Source: a virus. From it: a DNA stretch of 43,561 bases. Positions within the stretch are counted from its first letter, which is position 1. Each line of letters begins with the position of its first letter. The notes below the pieces were generated by a model. That model made no database searches. It saw only the letters and a list, made by a program, of their open reading frames with translations, and had not been told where the DNA came from. The position numbers and the translations under genes were made by a program. Below are positions 1 to 7,672 of the stretch, piece after piece. Where the stretch lies: positions 1-43,561 of IMG/VR virus record IMGVR_UViG_3300028844_002678; one strand, written 5' to 3'.

Positions 1-135
1 GTTCTTAAAGTTAAGTTTCAAAACCTAGGTGAAAACGGTGCTGAGTCACATTTTAAATGGGAACCTCGATCAGGTAGTTTTATACCTGAGATAACTGAAG
101 GAGTCGAAGATGAAGCTATGCCATGGGAAAGTTAA
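1..135 (+). CDS. C-terminal end of an unidentified protein (partial)
   Basis: The window opens inside a reading frame that gives 44 residues before a TAA at 133-135. The visible tail is acidic and ends in DEAMPWES. Acidic tails with a terminal aromatic residue are common on phage single-stranded DNA-binding proteins, where they contact polymerase and helicase partners, so an SSB-like role is possible. The fragment is too short to establish this. It overlaps the next gene by 13 bases, which fits the tightly packed + strand operon. The frame has no stop before the window edge, so the start lies outside. Confidence 0.6.
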   Translation, partial: VLKVKFQNLGENGAESHFKWEPRSGSFIPEITEGVEDEAMPWES

Positions 136-419
136 GCAAGTACACGCGACCTCATATACCTTACAAACCCAGTAAAGGCGGTAGAAGCTGTGGATATCTA
201 TCGCACACGCCAGAAGACATAAAAAGAGTCGCTTGGTGCATGGATAACGGAATATCTATAGCCATAATGCCTAACTGGGATACAGGTAATAAATGGCTGG
301 TGTCTATAACAACACGAGGTGTTACAAACACTGACCCTTTAAATTACTCTGATGAGAATGCTTTGAGAAAAATGTACGAATATTATAAATACTATTATGA
401 CAAATACAATGAAAACTAG
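123..419 (+). CDS. Small hypothetical protein, 98 aa
   Basis: I do not recognise a function. The protein has a basic N-terminus with Lys, Arg and Pro, a central segment that looks like a small alpha/beta domain (residues about 28-68), and a Tyr/Lys-rich C-terminal helix (YYKYYYDKY). No signal peptide, membrane segment or catalytic motif is visible. It overlaps the preceding frame by 13 bases, and its stop overlaps the start of the ThyA-family gene. Translational coupling in a nucleotide-metabolism operon is therefore likely. Its position among dNTP enzymes suggests an early or middle gene, but the role is unknown. Confidence 0.7.
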   Translation: MGKLSKYTRPHIPYKPSKGGRSCGYLSHTPEDIKRVAWCMDNGISIAIMPNWDTGNKWLVSITTRGVTNTDPLNYSDENALRKMYEYYKYYYDKYNEN

Positions 420-1056
420 ATTTTACAATGCAGACTCAGCTTTTAGTTATTTTCTAAATGAAATCAGATGTAACGGCGTAGAGTTTGGTGATACTAAAGC
501 TTTGTTTAACGTAGGTTTTACTATGGAACATCCTACTGATATGGTAATACTAAACGTAGAGCGCAACTGGAATAGAGAGTACGCTGATGCTGAATGGAAA
601 TGGTATTTATCAGGCGATCGTAACATAAGTAAGCTAGGCGACCTCTATGGTAAAATACCTCCTATATGGAAACGTATGGCAGATAAAGACGGTAACGTTA
701 ATTCTAACTACGGTTGGCAATGGAAGAGAAACGAACAGCTAGACAATGTTATAGCTATGCTTGAATCAAACCCTGATACCCGACAAGCTGCCATTAGTAT
801 ATACGATGCTAAAGAAATAAACGATGGGCATTATCAAAATGATACACCGTGTACTTACGCTGTGCAGTTCACAATACTTAACAACAAGCTTAACATGGCT
901 GTAGTTATGAGGTCAAACGATTTATGGTTTGGCTTCTGTAACGATCAGTATTGTTTCGCTAGTTTGCAAATGTTAGTTGCGTATGAACTCGGTATTCAAT
1001 GCGGTGAGTATTACCATTACGCACATAATTTACACTTATATAATAACAAACTATGA
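409..1056 (+). CDS. ThyA-family pyrimidine (hydroxy)methylase, probably dCMP hydroxymethylase-like
   Basis: The 215-aa product belongs to the thymidylate synthase fold family, which transfers a one-carbon unit from a folate to C5 of a pyrimidine nucleotide. Visible family features are IWKRMADKDG and YGWQWKR (residues 86-107), the nucleophile Cys148 in DTPCTYAVQF, the phosphate/base loop MRSNDLWFGF (Arg168, Asp171) and HLY (His209, Tyr211). The position equivalent to E. coli ThyA Asn177, which selects dUMP, is Asp179 here. In T4 dCMP hydroxymethylase the equivalent residue is also an Asp, so dCMP is the likelier substrate. The protein stops soon after HLY and is about 50 residues shorter than ThyA. 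ATG 409 is preferred; an in-frame ATG at 397 would add four residues. Hydroxymethylase versus methylase activity cannot be decided from sequence alone. Confidence 0.8.
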   Translation: MKTRFYNADSAFSYFLNEIRCNGVEFGDTKALFNVGFTMEHPTDMVILNVERNWNREYADAEWKWYLSGDRNISKLGDLYGKIPPIWKRMADKDGNVNSNYGWQWKRNEQLDNVIAMLESNPDTRQAAISIYDAKEINDGHYQNDTPCTYAVQFTILNNKLNMAVVMRSNDLWFGFCNDQYCFASLQMLVAYELGIQCGEYYHYAHNLHLYNNKL

Positions 1057-1883
1057 TGTACTGCATATACCACATACCAGGTAAAAAAATTGGTGTAACA
1101 AACGACATACAAAATAGAGTCGTACAACAACAGGGTTACTCTGAAGACGAGTTTGAGATACTAGAGATGTCTGAAGACATTAGCTACATCTCTGACAGAG
1201 AAATTGAGCTACAAAAATTATTTGGCTACAGAGTAGATCAAAGACTATACAAAGATTTAAAACCAAAAAATGAAGAATTAAACCACATGAAAATAAACAT
1301 AACAGAACAAACAACAACTTTTCCGTGCCCAGTAAATAAACTCAAAGGCAGGTTAATGGATGAATTAGGAATGAGCTGGGACACAGAGCATGGTAGATGC
1401 TGTATTGACCCTGATTCGATACGATGGATTATGAGCAATGTTAAACCATCGATGTACAACATTGAAAGGTGTTATGTATACAATAAGGCGTTTGCTAGGT
1501 ACTTTGACAACAATGGTTGCTGTAGAACAAACACAGGAGCGTTAAACATGAGTGGTCATAAAGGTTTAAATCTCAATGTTGGATCTTTGAACCGTTTTGA
1601 TTTAATTAGAACGTGGGCAGATGAAAGAGGTTTATATGACAAAGGTGATACCAAAACTCAATACCTAAAGCTTATGGAAGAGGCTGGAGAACTTGGTAGA
1701 GCAATACTTAAAGACGATCAACTCGAGGTTGTAGATGCTATAGGCGATATGGTTGTTGTGCTGACTAATTTATCTGAATTAGCTGGCTACAAGATTGAGC
1801 ATTGTATTGATCAAGCGTATAACGTTATAAGCAAGCGCACAGGTAAAATGGTTAACGGAACATTTGTAAAAGACACACTATGA
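1053..1883 (+). CDS. GIY-YIG-like N-terminus fused to MazG-like nucleotide pyrophosphohydrolase
   Basis: This 276-aa protein has three parts. Residues 1-70 (YCIYHIPGKKIGVT, then Asn21-Arg22, then Glu50/Glu52) resemble a reduced GIY-YIG nuclease domain with a plausible Arg and Glu. Residues about 75-180 are unrecognised and cysteine-rich (Cys116/117, 140, 156/157). Residues about 182-272 are a clear MazG-like all-alpha NTP pyrophosphatase with LMEEAGEL (Glu209, Glu210, Glu213) and EVVDAIGD (Glu225, Asp228, Asp232), the metal-binding EExxE and ExxD motifs. MazG enzymes hydrolyse (d)NTPs to monophosphates. The ATGA overlap with the ThyA-family gene and with the next gene implies coupled translation. 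The MazG call is strong; the GIY-YIG call is tentative. Confidence 0.75.
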   Translation: MMYCIYHIPGKKIGVTNDIQNRVVQQQGYSEDEFEILEMSEDISYISDREIELQKLFGYRVDQRLYKDLKPKNEELNHMKINITEQTTTFPCPVNKLKGRLMDELGMSWDTEHGRCCIDPDSIRWIMSNVKPSMYNIERCYVYNKAFARYFDNNGCCRTNTGALNMSGHKGLNLNVGSLNRFDLIRTWADERGLYDKGDTKTQYLKLMEEAGELGRAILKDDQLEVVDAIGDMVVVLTNLSELAGYKIEHCIDQAYNVISKRTGKMVNGTFVKDTL

Positions 1884-2164
1884 GCGATAGAGAAATAATG
1901 AATGCAAAAACCGCATCTAATAAAAAGTCAATTATTTTCCGCGACCCAGTTGTAGAGCGTGTAGTAGATAAGTTTGTAGAAAGATCTGATTTAGGTTTTA
2001 AAAAATATGGTAGAACTCTACACGGCGAAAGAACTGGAGGTCACAAAGACTTAGCTGGTTATCTTAACGATGTGCAAGAAGAGCTTATGGATGCAATATT
2101 GTATATCCAAGCTGCTAGAGAAGAGTTGTCTGACAATGATGACAACTACTGCGCACCAATTTAA
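1880..2164 (+). CDS. Small phage MazG-like dNTP pyrophosphohydrolase
   Basis: The 94-aa protein has the KKYGRTL segment (residues 41-47), then a helix with NDVQEELMDAILYIQ (Glu67, Glu68, Asp71). This pattern is typical of short phage proteins related to MazG and dATP/dGTP-type diphosphohydrolases. It would remove a particular dNTP or supply a dNMP. It starts at an ATG overlapping the stop of the preceding gene by four bases, so two MazG-like genes lie side by side directly after the ThyA-family gene. The substrate cannot be read from the sequence. The C-terminal tail is acidic and probably disordered. Confidence 0.65.
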   Translation: MSDREIMNAKTASNKKSIIFRDPVVERVVDKFVERSDLGFKKYGRTLHGERTGGHKDLAGYLNDVQEELMDAILYIQAAREELSDNDDNYCAPI

Positions 2165-2168
2165 AACT

Positions 2169-2645
2169 ATGGGTAGAAAAACAACTCAGAAAACTAAGAG
2201 TAGAAAACGAGGTCCAGTAAGGTCTAAGAAGGTGGTGTATGACGGCATCACCTTCGCCTCTGGCCTTGAGAGATATATGTGGCAGGCTATGAAAAAGTCT
2301 AAGATCAAAGCTACATACGAAAGCGAAAGCTTTATACTACAAGAAGGTTTTATGTGCGACCTGTTGTGCTACGAAAGACAAGGCAACGGCAAAGGTGATA
2401 TGGTAAACCGAGGGCAAAAGAAAATACTACCTATAAAATACACCCCTGATTTTTTTGGTGATGGTTTTATAATAGAGACAAAAGGTCGAGCTAACGAAAG
2501 TTTTCCTATGAGATGGAAAATGTTTAAAAAACTCATTAACTCTGAACGACCACATGTAACTTTATATAAACCTCAAAATCAAAAGGAATGTGATAAGGTA
2601 GTTGAATTAATATTAAATAAAAGAAAATGCGAAAATGGGAATTAA
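2169..2645 (+). CDS. T7 endonuclease I-like PD-(D/E)XK nuclease
   Basis: This 158-aa protein matches the layout of phage T7 endonuclease I, a Holliday-junction and branched-DNA resolvase. The basic N-terminus is followed by FASGLERYMW (Glu34), then YTPDFF (Asp94) and IIETKG (Glu103, Lys105), the PD...ExK metal-binding core. In T7 the enzyme resolves branches before packaging and degrades host DNA. An insertion with two cysteines (about residues 56-90) separates the first Glu from the core and is longer than in T7. ATG 2169 is chosen because it lies just after the previous stop; the open frame extends to 2070 but overlaps the preceding gene deeply. The C-terminus overlaps the next small ORF by 19 bases. 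Confidence 0.8.
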   Translation: MGRKTTQKTKSRKRGPVRSKKVVYDGITFASGLERYMWQAMKKSKIKATYESESFILQEGFMCDLLCYERQGNGKGDMVNRGQKKILPIKYTPDFFGDGFIIETKGRANESFPMRWKMFKKLINSERPHVTLYKPQNQKECDKVVELILNKRKCENGN

Positions 2646-2779
2646 GCTTTGGGTTTTACCCGGGTATATTAATAGGTTTCAGAACCTATGAACAAGAGGA
2701 TAGGAATAGCCATGTGTTTTACCTACCTTTTATGGATATGTGTTTAACAATTTTAAAAAATATAAATGAGTCAAATTGA
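2627..2779 (+). CDS. Small conserved-looking phage protein, 50 aa
   Basis: A complete 50-codon frame fills the apparent gap between the nuclease and ribonucleotide reductase genes. It starts at ATG 2627 inside the nuclease tail and stops at TGA 2777-2779, 14 bases into the reductase gene. The protein reads MRKWELSFGFYPG then ILIGFRTYEQED and HVFYLPFMDMCL. The hydrophobic/aromatic pattern and FYPG..GFRTY motif resemble tiny proteins I recall from many marine phages; their function is unknown to me. Overlaps at both ends match the operon style and support it being real. Without it, the 120-base interval would be the only sizeable gap in the block. Confidence 0.7.
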   Translation: MRKWELSFGFYPGILIGFRTYEQEDRNSHVFYLPFMDMCLTILKNINESN

Positions 2780-4631
2780 TAAGGATATACTCTCGGATAT
2801 AACAGTGCATATGAAATATGCTAAGTATATACCAGAACTAAATAGAAGAGAGACGTGGAAAGAATTAGTCACGCGAAACGAGGAGATGCACGTTAAAAAA
2901 TATCCTCAGTTAAAAGACGAAATAAACAAAGCGTATGAACTCGTATACAATAAAAAAGTTTTACCGTCAATGCGATCTTTACAGTTCAGCGGTAAGCCTA
3001 TTGAGATATCTCCGAACCGGCTGTATAATTGTAGTTATCTACCCATTGATCATATTGACAGCTTCAGTGAGACTATGTTCTTATTGCTTTCAGGCTGCGG
3101 GGTGGGTTATTCTGTCCAACAACATCACGTTAGAAAACTACCTCACGTCACTAAACCCTTTGACAAAAGATACAGGAGGTTTGTAATAGGTGACTCTATA
3201 GAAGGTTGGGCGGATGCGGTTAAGGTTCTTATGGAGTCTTATCTTGGTGGTAGGAAGAAGTCAGCTGTAAAGTTTGATTACTCAGACATACGACCTAAAG
3301 GCGCTAGGCTTGTAACATCAGGTGGTAAAGCACCTGGTCCTCAACCTCTTAAAGAATGTTTAATCAAGGTTCAAGGTATATTAGATGACAAGAATGACGG
3401 AGATAATCTTACGTCCCTTAACGTACACGATATCGTTTGCCACATTGCTGACGCTGTCCTTGCTGGGGGTATCCGGCGCGCTGCCCTTATATCATTATTT
3501 AGTGCATACGATGAGGAGATGATCTCGTGCAAGTCTGGAGACTGGTGGGAGTTAAACCCTCAGCGAGGTAGATCAAATAATTCAGCTGTTCTTATGAGAC
3601 ATAAAATAACTAAAAAGTTTTTTATGGACTTATGGAAACGTGTTGAAGCCTCAGGTGCTGGTGAACCAGGTATATACTTTAATAATGATAAAGACTGGGG
3701 AACTAATCCATGTTGCGAGATAGCTCTTCGCCCGTATCAGTTCTGCAACCTATGTGAAGTTAATGTATCAGATATAGAATCACAAAGTGATTACGAGGAT
3801 AGAGTTAGAGTAGCATCTTTTATAGGTACGTTACAAGCTGGATATACTGACTTCCATTACTTAAGAGAGATATGGAAAGAAACAACAGAGCGAGATGCTT
3901 TGATAGGTGTGTCTATGACAGGTATAGGTAGTGGAACTGTTTTGAATTACGATATGTCTGTTGGAGCTGAAATCGTTAAAAACGAAAACGCTAGAGTAGC
4001 CAAGATTATAGGTGTTAGAAAAGCTGCGCGTACAACATGCGTTAAACCTGCAGGGACGACATCTCTGGTACTAGGAACATCTTCGGGTATTCATGCATGG
4101 CATCACAAACAATACATCCGTAGATTGCGCGTAGGGAAGAACGAGGCTATATATGAGTACTTAAAAGCTAACCATCCTGAGATCGTTGAAGACGATTACT
4201 TCAGGGCACACGACACAGCTGTAATAAGTATACCACAACAGGCTCCAAAAGGTTCTATCCTAAGAACTGAATCTCCTATGGATCTACTGGAGAGAGTTAA
4301 GAAGGTTGCTACAGAGTGGGTTAGCAATGGACACAGGAAGGGCTCTAACTCTCATAACGTTTCAGCTACAATATCTATCAAAGATGACATGTGGGATGAA
4401 GTTGGAGAGTGGATGTGGAAAAACAAAGATCACTACAATGGTCTGTCTGTTTTACCTCACAATGGTGGTACGTACAAACAAGCTCCGTTTGAGGATATCA
4501 CGAAAGTTAAATACGATGAGTTGTTAAAATCTCTAAACGAAATAGATCTGACTAAGGTTATAGAGCTAGATGACAACACGGATCTTTCTGGTGAGTTAGC
4601 TTGCGCAGGCGGTTCATGTGAGGTTACATAA
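2766..4631 (+). CDS. nrdJ: Adenosylcobalamin-dependent (class II) ribonucleotide reductase
   Basis: The 621-aa enzyme reduces ribonucleotides to deoxyribonucleotides using adenosylcobalamin as radical source. Features in order: LYNCSYLPI with Cys89 (partner of the active-site disulfide), a glycine-rich SGCGVGYSV loop, FDYSDIRPKGARL, the radical loop TNPCCEIALRPYQFCNL with thiyl Cys316, Glu318 and second disulfide Cys327, KPAGTTSLVLGTSSGIHAW (phosphate loop), and a C-terminal CAGGSC pair (Cys613, Cys618) that shuttles electrons from thioredoxin. The pattern fits monomeric RTPR-type phage enzymes. The usual NPCGEI is NPCCEI here, placing an extra cysteine beside the thiyl residue. The host must supply B12. 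The gene ends at an intrinsic terminator. Confidence 0.92.
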   Translation: MSQIDKDILSDITVHMKYAKYIPELNRRETWKELVTRNEEMHVKKYPQLKDEINKAYELVYNKKVLPSMRSLQFSGKPIEISPNRLYNCSYLPIDHIDSFSETMFLLLSGCGVGYSVQQHHVRKLPHVTKPFDKRYRRFVIGDSIEGWADAVKVLMESYLGGRKKSAVKFDYSDIRPKGARLVTSGGKAPGPQPLKECLIKVQGILDDKNDGDNLTSLNVHDIVCHIADAVLAGGIRRAALISLFSAYDEEMISCKSGDWWELNPQRGRSNNSAVLMRHKITKKFFMDLWKRVEASGAGEPGIYFNNDKDWGTNPCCEIALRPYQFCNLCEVNVSDIESQSDYEDRVRVASFIGTLQAGYTDFHYLREIWKETTERDALIGVSMTGIGSGTVLNYDMSVGAEIVKNENARVAKIIGVRKAARTTCVKPAGTTSLVLGTSSGIHAWHHKQYIRRLRVGKNEAIYEYLKANHPEIVEDDYFRAHDTAVISIPQQAPKGSILRTESPMDLLERVKKVATEWVSNGHRKGSNSHNVSATISIKDDMWDEVGEWMWKNKDHYNGLSVLPHNGGTYKQAPFEDITKVKYDELLKSLNEIDLTKVIELDDNTDLSGELACAGGSCEVT

Positions 4632-4652
4632 CCGAAACCACCGGAAACAAAG

Positions 4653-4688
4653 AAGGGGATAGCCACAGCGGTTATCCCCTTTTTTTTA
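4653..4688 (+). terminator. Intrinsic terminator between convergent operons
   Basis: AAGGGGATA at 4653-4661 pairs perfectly with TATCCCCTT at 4673-4681. The stem can extend three more pairs through GCC/GGT to a five-base loop. It is followed by a run of T to about 4687. It lies 21 bases after the ribonucleotide reductase stop. Read on the other strand the stem is followed by a moderately U-rich CTTCTTTG stretch, so it may also stop the late operon, whose last gene ends at 4705. Confidence 0.9.
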
Positions 4689-4704
4689 CTTGTTATGCTA
4701 TACA

Positions 4705-5250
4705 CTACGTTAGTGTTAGCGTTGCTGTTTTAGTTAAAGTAGTAGTACCACCTCCTTTACCGGTAACTACAGATGTTTCTGTTACGGTTATAGGTAAAGT
4801 ATATGTAGTACCTTTACCACCTGCTGTTGCTGTGAAATTACCAAACGTGATAGCCGTAGACTTAGTGGTGTTAGCCACACTTGTATCATCAGCTGTAAAC
4901 GCTGGTACTCTAGTATCACCCGCCAAAGCTGTAGACCCGCTAGTACCCAAAGCTAGCAAAGCTGTGTTACCAACCAAAGCGGTGCTTCCAGATGTGCCAA
5001 ACCCTGGAAAAGTAGTCTTGTCTTTATTAGCGCTAATCTCTGTCCTAAGATAATCAAGTTCGTCTTGCATTTGCTGTAACTGAAATACTATTGGACCTAA
5101 TATAGGATCTCCTATGTACTTCGAGCAACCTTCTGCTTTTTCAACAGCCCAAGCCGCGGTAGCATCTGTTAAATCTTTAGTTGCAACTTTATCCGCACCA
5201 CTTCCTGATGTTTCATAAAATTTCTCGTGTTTTGATGATGATAATGCCAT
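4705..5250 (-). CDS. Small tail-fibre/appendage-type structural protein
   Basis: The 181-aa product starts MALSSSKHEKFYE. It has a short helical coiled-coil segment (FQLQQMQDELDYLRTEI, about residues 68-84), then two near-repeats of GTSGSTAL, and a Thr/Gly/Ser-rich beta C-terminus. This build (short coiled coil plus low-complexity beta repeats) is common in trimeric phage tail appendages. The start at 5250 overlaps the stop of the upstream gene by one base (TAATG). A longer open frame to 5304 runs into that gene and is rejected. It is the last gene of the late operon. Function is inferred only from composition and position. Confidence 0.6.
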   Translation of the reverse strand: MALSSSKHEKFYETSGSGADKVATKDLTDATAAWAVEKAEGCSKYIGDPILGPIVFQLQQMQDELDYLRTEISANKDKTTFPGFGTSGSTALVGNTALLALGTSGSTALAGDTRVPAFTADDTSVANTTKSTAITFGNFTATAGGKGTTYTLPITVTETSVVTGKGGGTTTLTKTATLTLT

Positions 5251-6899
5251 TATGATATGTCTATTACGTAGTAAGTCATAAAAATGTCTATACTGGTAAA
5301 ACAATCTGTTGTTGCTGCAGAATCAAAACTTAATTCAATTCCTTTGTTCACAGATTCTGTTAAAGTAACTCCAGATGTTGCTCCAGTGGTGCCTCTCATT
5401 TCACTATGATCTGTTGTTTCTCCAAACATAAACCTTCTCCAGTGGAAAAGAGAGGCTGTGTTATACACTCCAGGTTCTTTATCGGCGTAGTGAGCGTTCA
5501 TGTCACACGCACTTTCGGTTTGATTTGCAGCTCTGTCTACCCTGGTTAAACAGTTGATAGGTACAATTATTGTATTTACGCCTTGCGCTGGCACCACCTC
5601 TATAGGTGTAGAGTGCATTGCGTTAGCTTCAGCCGTAGTTATAGTGCGCCTAGCTATTTGCATGCCTATAGGAGCTTGAGCCTCACTTGCAACATTAACT
5701 TTACCACCTGTTACAATATATTCACCATTCAAAGCTCCTACCCCCGCTTCTGTAACAGAAAACACCGTTCCGCTAGCGCTATTTAATATTTTAAACAGAG
5801 AAGACTCGTCATTATCGCCGTCAAGAAATAAAGCTATATTACCGTCAGACCTTAAATTCATATCACCGTCTGTCGGGCCGTAGATATCGGTACCATTGAC
5901 TTTCAAATCACCAGCTGTTACCACATCACCGTCTGTATTTACCGTTAACGCTACCGCGTTATTTTGCCCAAACAGTATATTGTGATCTCCGGTAGAATTA
6001 ATAACAAAGTCACCATCTGCGCTTCCAGTTATTAAATTATCAGCCGAATCAGCTATGCCAACTGTTACGGTGTTTTCGTCGTTTTGAAAACGGATTTGAG
6101 GTGTAATTTCATCATCAGCCCCTATGTGTAGCCGATCCACACCAAACGTAAAATTAGCTTCAGATGTTAAAGCACCCGTCGCGTTTCCTGTTAATATCTG
6201 GTTAGCGCCAACCGTTGTCAACCCTGTGCCTCCGTTAGCTACGGTTACCGTGTCTGATAAAGTAGACCCTGCCGCTGGCACTGTTATAGGTCCTGACCCA
6301 TCAAAATTAACTCCGTTTATAGTTCTTGGCGTAGTAAGAGTTGCAGCGCTTCCCGTAGTGTTTTGATTTAAAGTAGGTATGTTACTAGAGTGTATGGTGC
6401 CAGCGCTTGCCCCAGCCCAATCAACATGCTCTGCTGATACAAAACCCGCTAGGCTGTCATGGTTTGGAGCTACTGCTGTTGTGCCGTCGTAGTTAAACGT
6501 TCCGTCTGCCTTAGATGTTATTTTAGAGTTCAACCAAGTCGTACTACTCGTTACACCCGTGCCGCCTTTAGCTATAGGTATAGTACCACCATCCCACAAC
6601 CCAGTGAAAGAAGTAGCTTCAGCGTCTCCATCTACAACTAACGTTGATCCATCCCAGGTTAAACCTGACTCAGCGTTAAGAGCATCCGCTCCCGTAGCTG
6701 TAACAACCCTATTATCAACACCGTTAGTCATAAAGTCAGACACATCAACTGTTATAGCGTCAATGGCTCTTTTGCTGACTTTATTATTAGAGTCAACAAC
6801 TAGCATATCTGTTTCAGTTGATGTTGTTATCCCTTCTAAATAAACATCACTTCGGAATCTTGCTATAAAATCTACTATATGTTGACCAATCCACTTCAT
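5250..6899 (-). CDS. Tail fibre protein
   Basis: The 549-aa protein opens with KWIGQHIVDFIARFRSDVYL, a probable particle-attachment segment. It continues with repeated Gly/Thr/Ser/Asp-rich beta units, including the fibre motif IAKGGTGVTS and a second VANGGTGLTTVGANQ. These AxGGTG motifs and units such as GDLKVNGTDIYGPT are characteristic of trimeric beta-structured tail fibres and baseplate-associated fibres of marine phages. The C-terminal 130 residues (from about residue 410) have a more mixed composition with several His, Cys and Met and may be the receptor-binding head. It would bind the host envelope. It overlaps the following gene by one base. Confidence 0.75.
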   Translation of the reverse strand: MKWIGQHIVDFIARFRSDVYLEGITTSTETDMLVVDSNNKVSKRAIDAITVDVSDFMTNGVDNRVVTATGADALNAESGLTWDGSTLVVDGDAEATSFTGLWDGGTIPIAKGGTGVTSSTTWLNSKITSKADGTFNYDGTTAVAPNHDSLAGFVSAEHVDWAGASAGTIHSSNIPTLNQNTTGSAATLTTPRTINGVNFDGSGPITVPAAGSTLSDTVTVANGGTGLTTVGANQILTGNATGALTSEANFTFGVDRLHIGADDEITPQIRFQNDENTVTVGIADSADNLITGSADGDFVINSTGDHNILFGQNNAVALTVNTDGDVVTAGDLKVNGTDIYGPTDGDMNLRSDGNIALFLDGDNDESSLFKILNSASGTVFSVTEAGVGALNGEYIVTGGKVNVASEAQAPIGMQIARRTITTAEANAMHSTPIEVVPAQGVNTIIVPINCLTRVDRAANQTESACDMNAHYADKEPGVYNTASLFHWRRFMFGETTDHSEMRGTTGATSGVTLTESVNKGIELSFDSAATTDCFTSIDIFMTYYVIDIS

Positions 6900-7222
6900 T
6901 AAGTATTTATCATAACATCTAGAGTATCAGAGCTACCTACAGTCATATATAGACCATATTTAATTTTGTTAAAACTAAGTATACTAACGTCGTCAACAAC
7001 TAGAGTAACACCTGAGGGTATAGATACAGTTTTCATAATATAATAAGTACTAGGCGCTGTGCTGCTAGAGTTATCCTGTATAAATAGGTTTACAGTACCG
7101 GCGTTTGCGGCGTGTACATTAGCTATAGATATAGAACGTATGCCACCAACCCCAGAATTTGGGGCTAGTAGCTCTACGTCTATACCTGTAGATCCAGTAA
7201 CGTTGTAATACCTAGTAGCCAT
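6899..7222 (-). CDS. Small structural protein, 107 aa
   Basis: A 107-aa, beta-rich, cysteine-free protein starting MATRYYNVTGSTGIDVEL. It lies in the same tandem run as three larger MAT-start proteins and shares their general composition (Thr/Ser/Val, few charged residues). It lacks the clear YVKN and GGDWM motifs, so common ancestry is only possible. The location between those proteins and the tail fibre points to a virion decoration or tail appendage role. No enzymatic motif is visible. Confidence 0.6.
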   Translation of the reverse strand: MATRYYNVTGSTGIDVELLAPNSGVGGIRSISIANVHAANAGTVNLFIQDNSSSTAPSTYYIMKTVSIPSGVTLVVDDVSILSFNKIKYGLYMTVGSSDTLDVMINT

Positions 7223-7223
7223 A

Positions 7224-7649
7224 CTATGCCTCTTCGTAGAACATTACAAACTCTAAAACCACAGTATCATCTGTAGCTGGAGTTGCTGTAACATCGTCAG
7301 CGTCGATGCATGTTAAAGGCATCATCATCCAATCGCCTCCGTATAGTTTACCAATAGGCTCAGCGTTAACACCTATTGTAACTCCTACTGTTTTGTCTAC
7401 ATTACCTTTACCATCTCCGATATTTCTAATGTATACCTTTGAAGCCACGCTATCTTTAGGCTCTATATTCTCGCTAGCCATAGTAATTAAATCTACTGCA
7501 GCTGTAGCTGATAGTTTTCTCCTTTGAAAACCCGTTGTGCTATCTATATCAGTCAAAGAACCAGCTTGCGTTAACGTCATTGACTCGTTAATACCACCAA
7601 AGCCCGGTGCTGCGTCCGAAGATATATCTATTGTGCATATTGTTGCCAT
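7224..7649 (-). CDS. Small virion/appendage protein, paralogue 3
   Basis: This 141-aa protein starts MATICTIDISSDAAPG and includes SKVYIRNIGDG and IGKLYGGDWMMMPL. The latter aligns with IGRLYGGDWMFIPA in the neighbouring gene upstream in the operon. A Thr-rich N-terminal strand and a C-terminal strand ending in FVMFYEEA complete a small beta-sandwich-like layout. The shared motifs show that it arose by duplication with its neighbours. Small proteins of this kind, in tandem before a tail fibre, are plausibly capsid or tail decorations. The function is unproven. Confidence 0.65.
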   Translation of the reverse strand: MATICTIDISSDAAPGFGGINESMTLTQAGSLTDIDSTTGFQRRKLSATAAVDLITMASENIEPKDSVASKVYIRNIGDGKGNVDKTVGVTIGVNAEPIGKLYGGDWMMMPLTCIDADDVTATPATDDTVVLEFVMFYEEA

Positions 7650-7672
7650 AATTATTTCTTTTTAAATCGTTA

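Noticed and set aside
409-1056. Plain thymidylate synthase annotation
   Set aside because: The fold family is right, but the Asn that selects dUMP is replaced by Asp and the C-terminal part is short, so a dCMP-directed enzyme is more likely.
2070-2168. Extended start for the endonuclease I-like gene
   Set aside because: It would overlap the preceding gene by almost 100 bases. The added residues are the out-of-frame shadow of that gene, while ATG 2169 lies four bases after its stop.
2646-2765. Cobalamin riboswitch before the B12-dependent reductase
   Set aside because: The interval is mostly occupied by the 50-aa frame and is too short for a B12 riboswitch; no conserved B12-box sequence was seen.
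5251-5304. Upstream start for the last late-operon gene
   Set aside because: The extension lies inside the tail fibre gene. The ATG at 5250 overlaps the fibre stop by one base, a typical coupled start.
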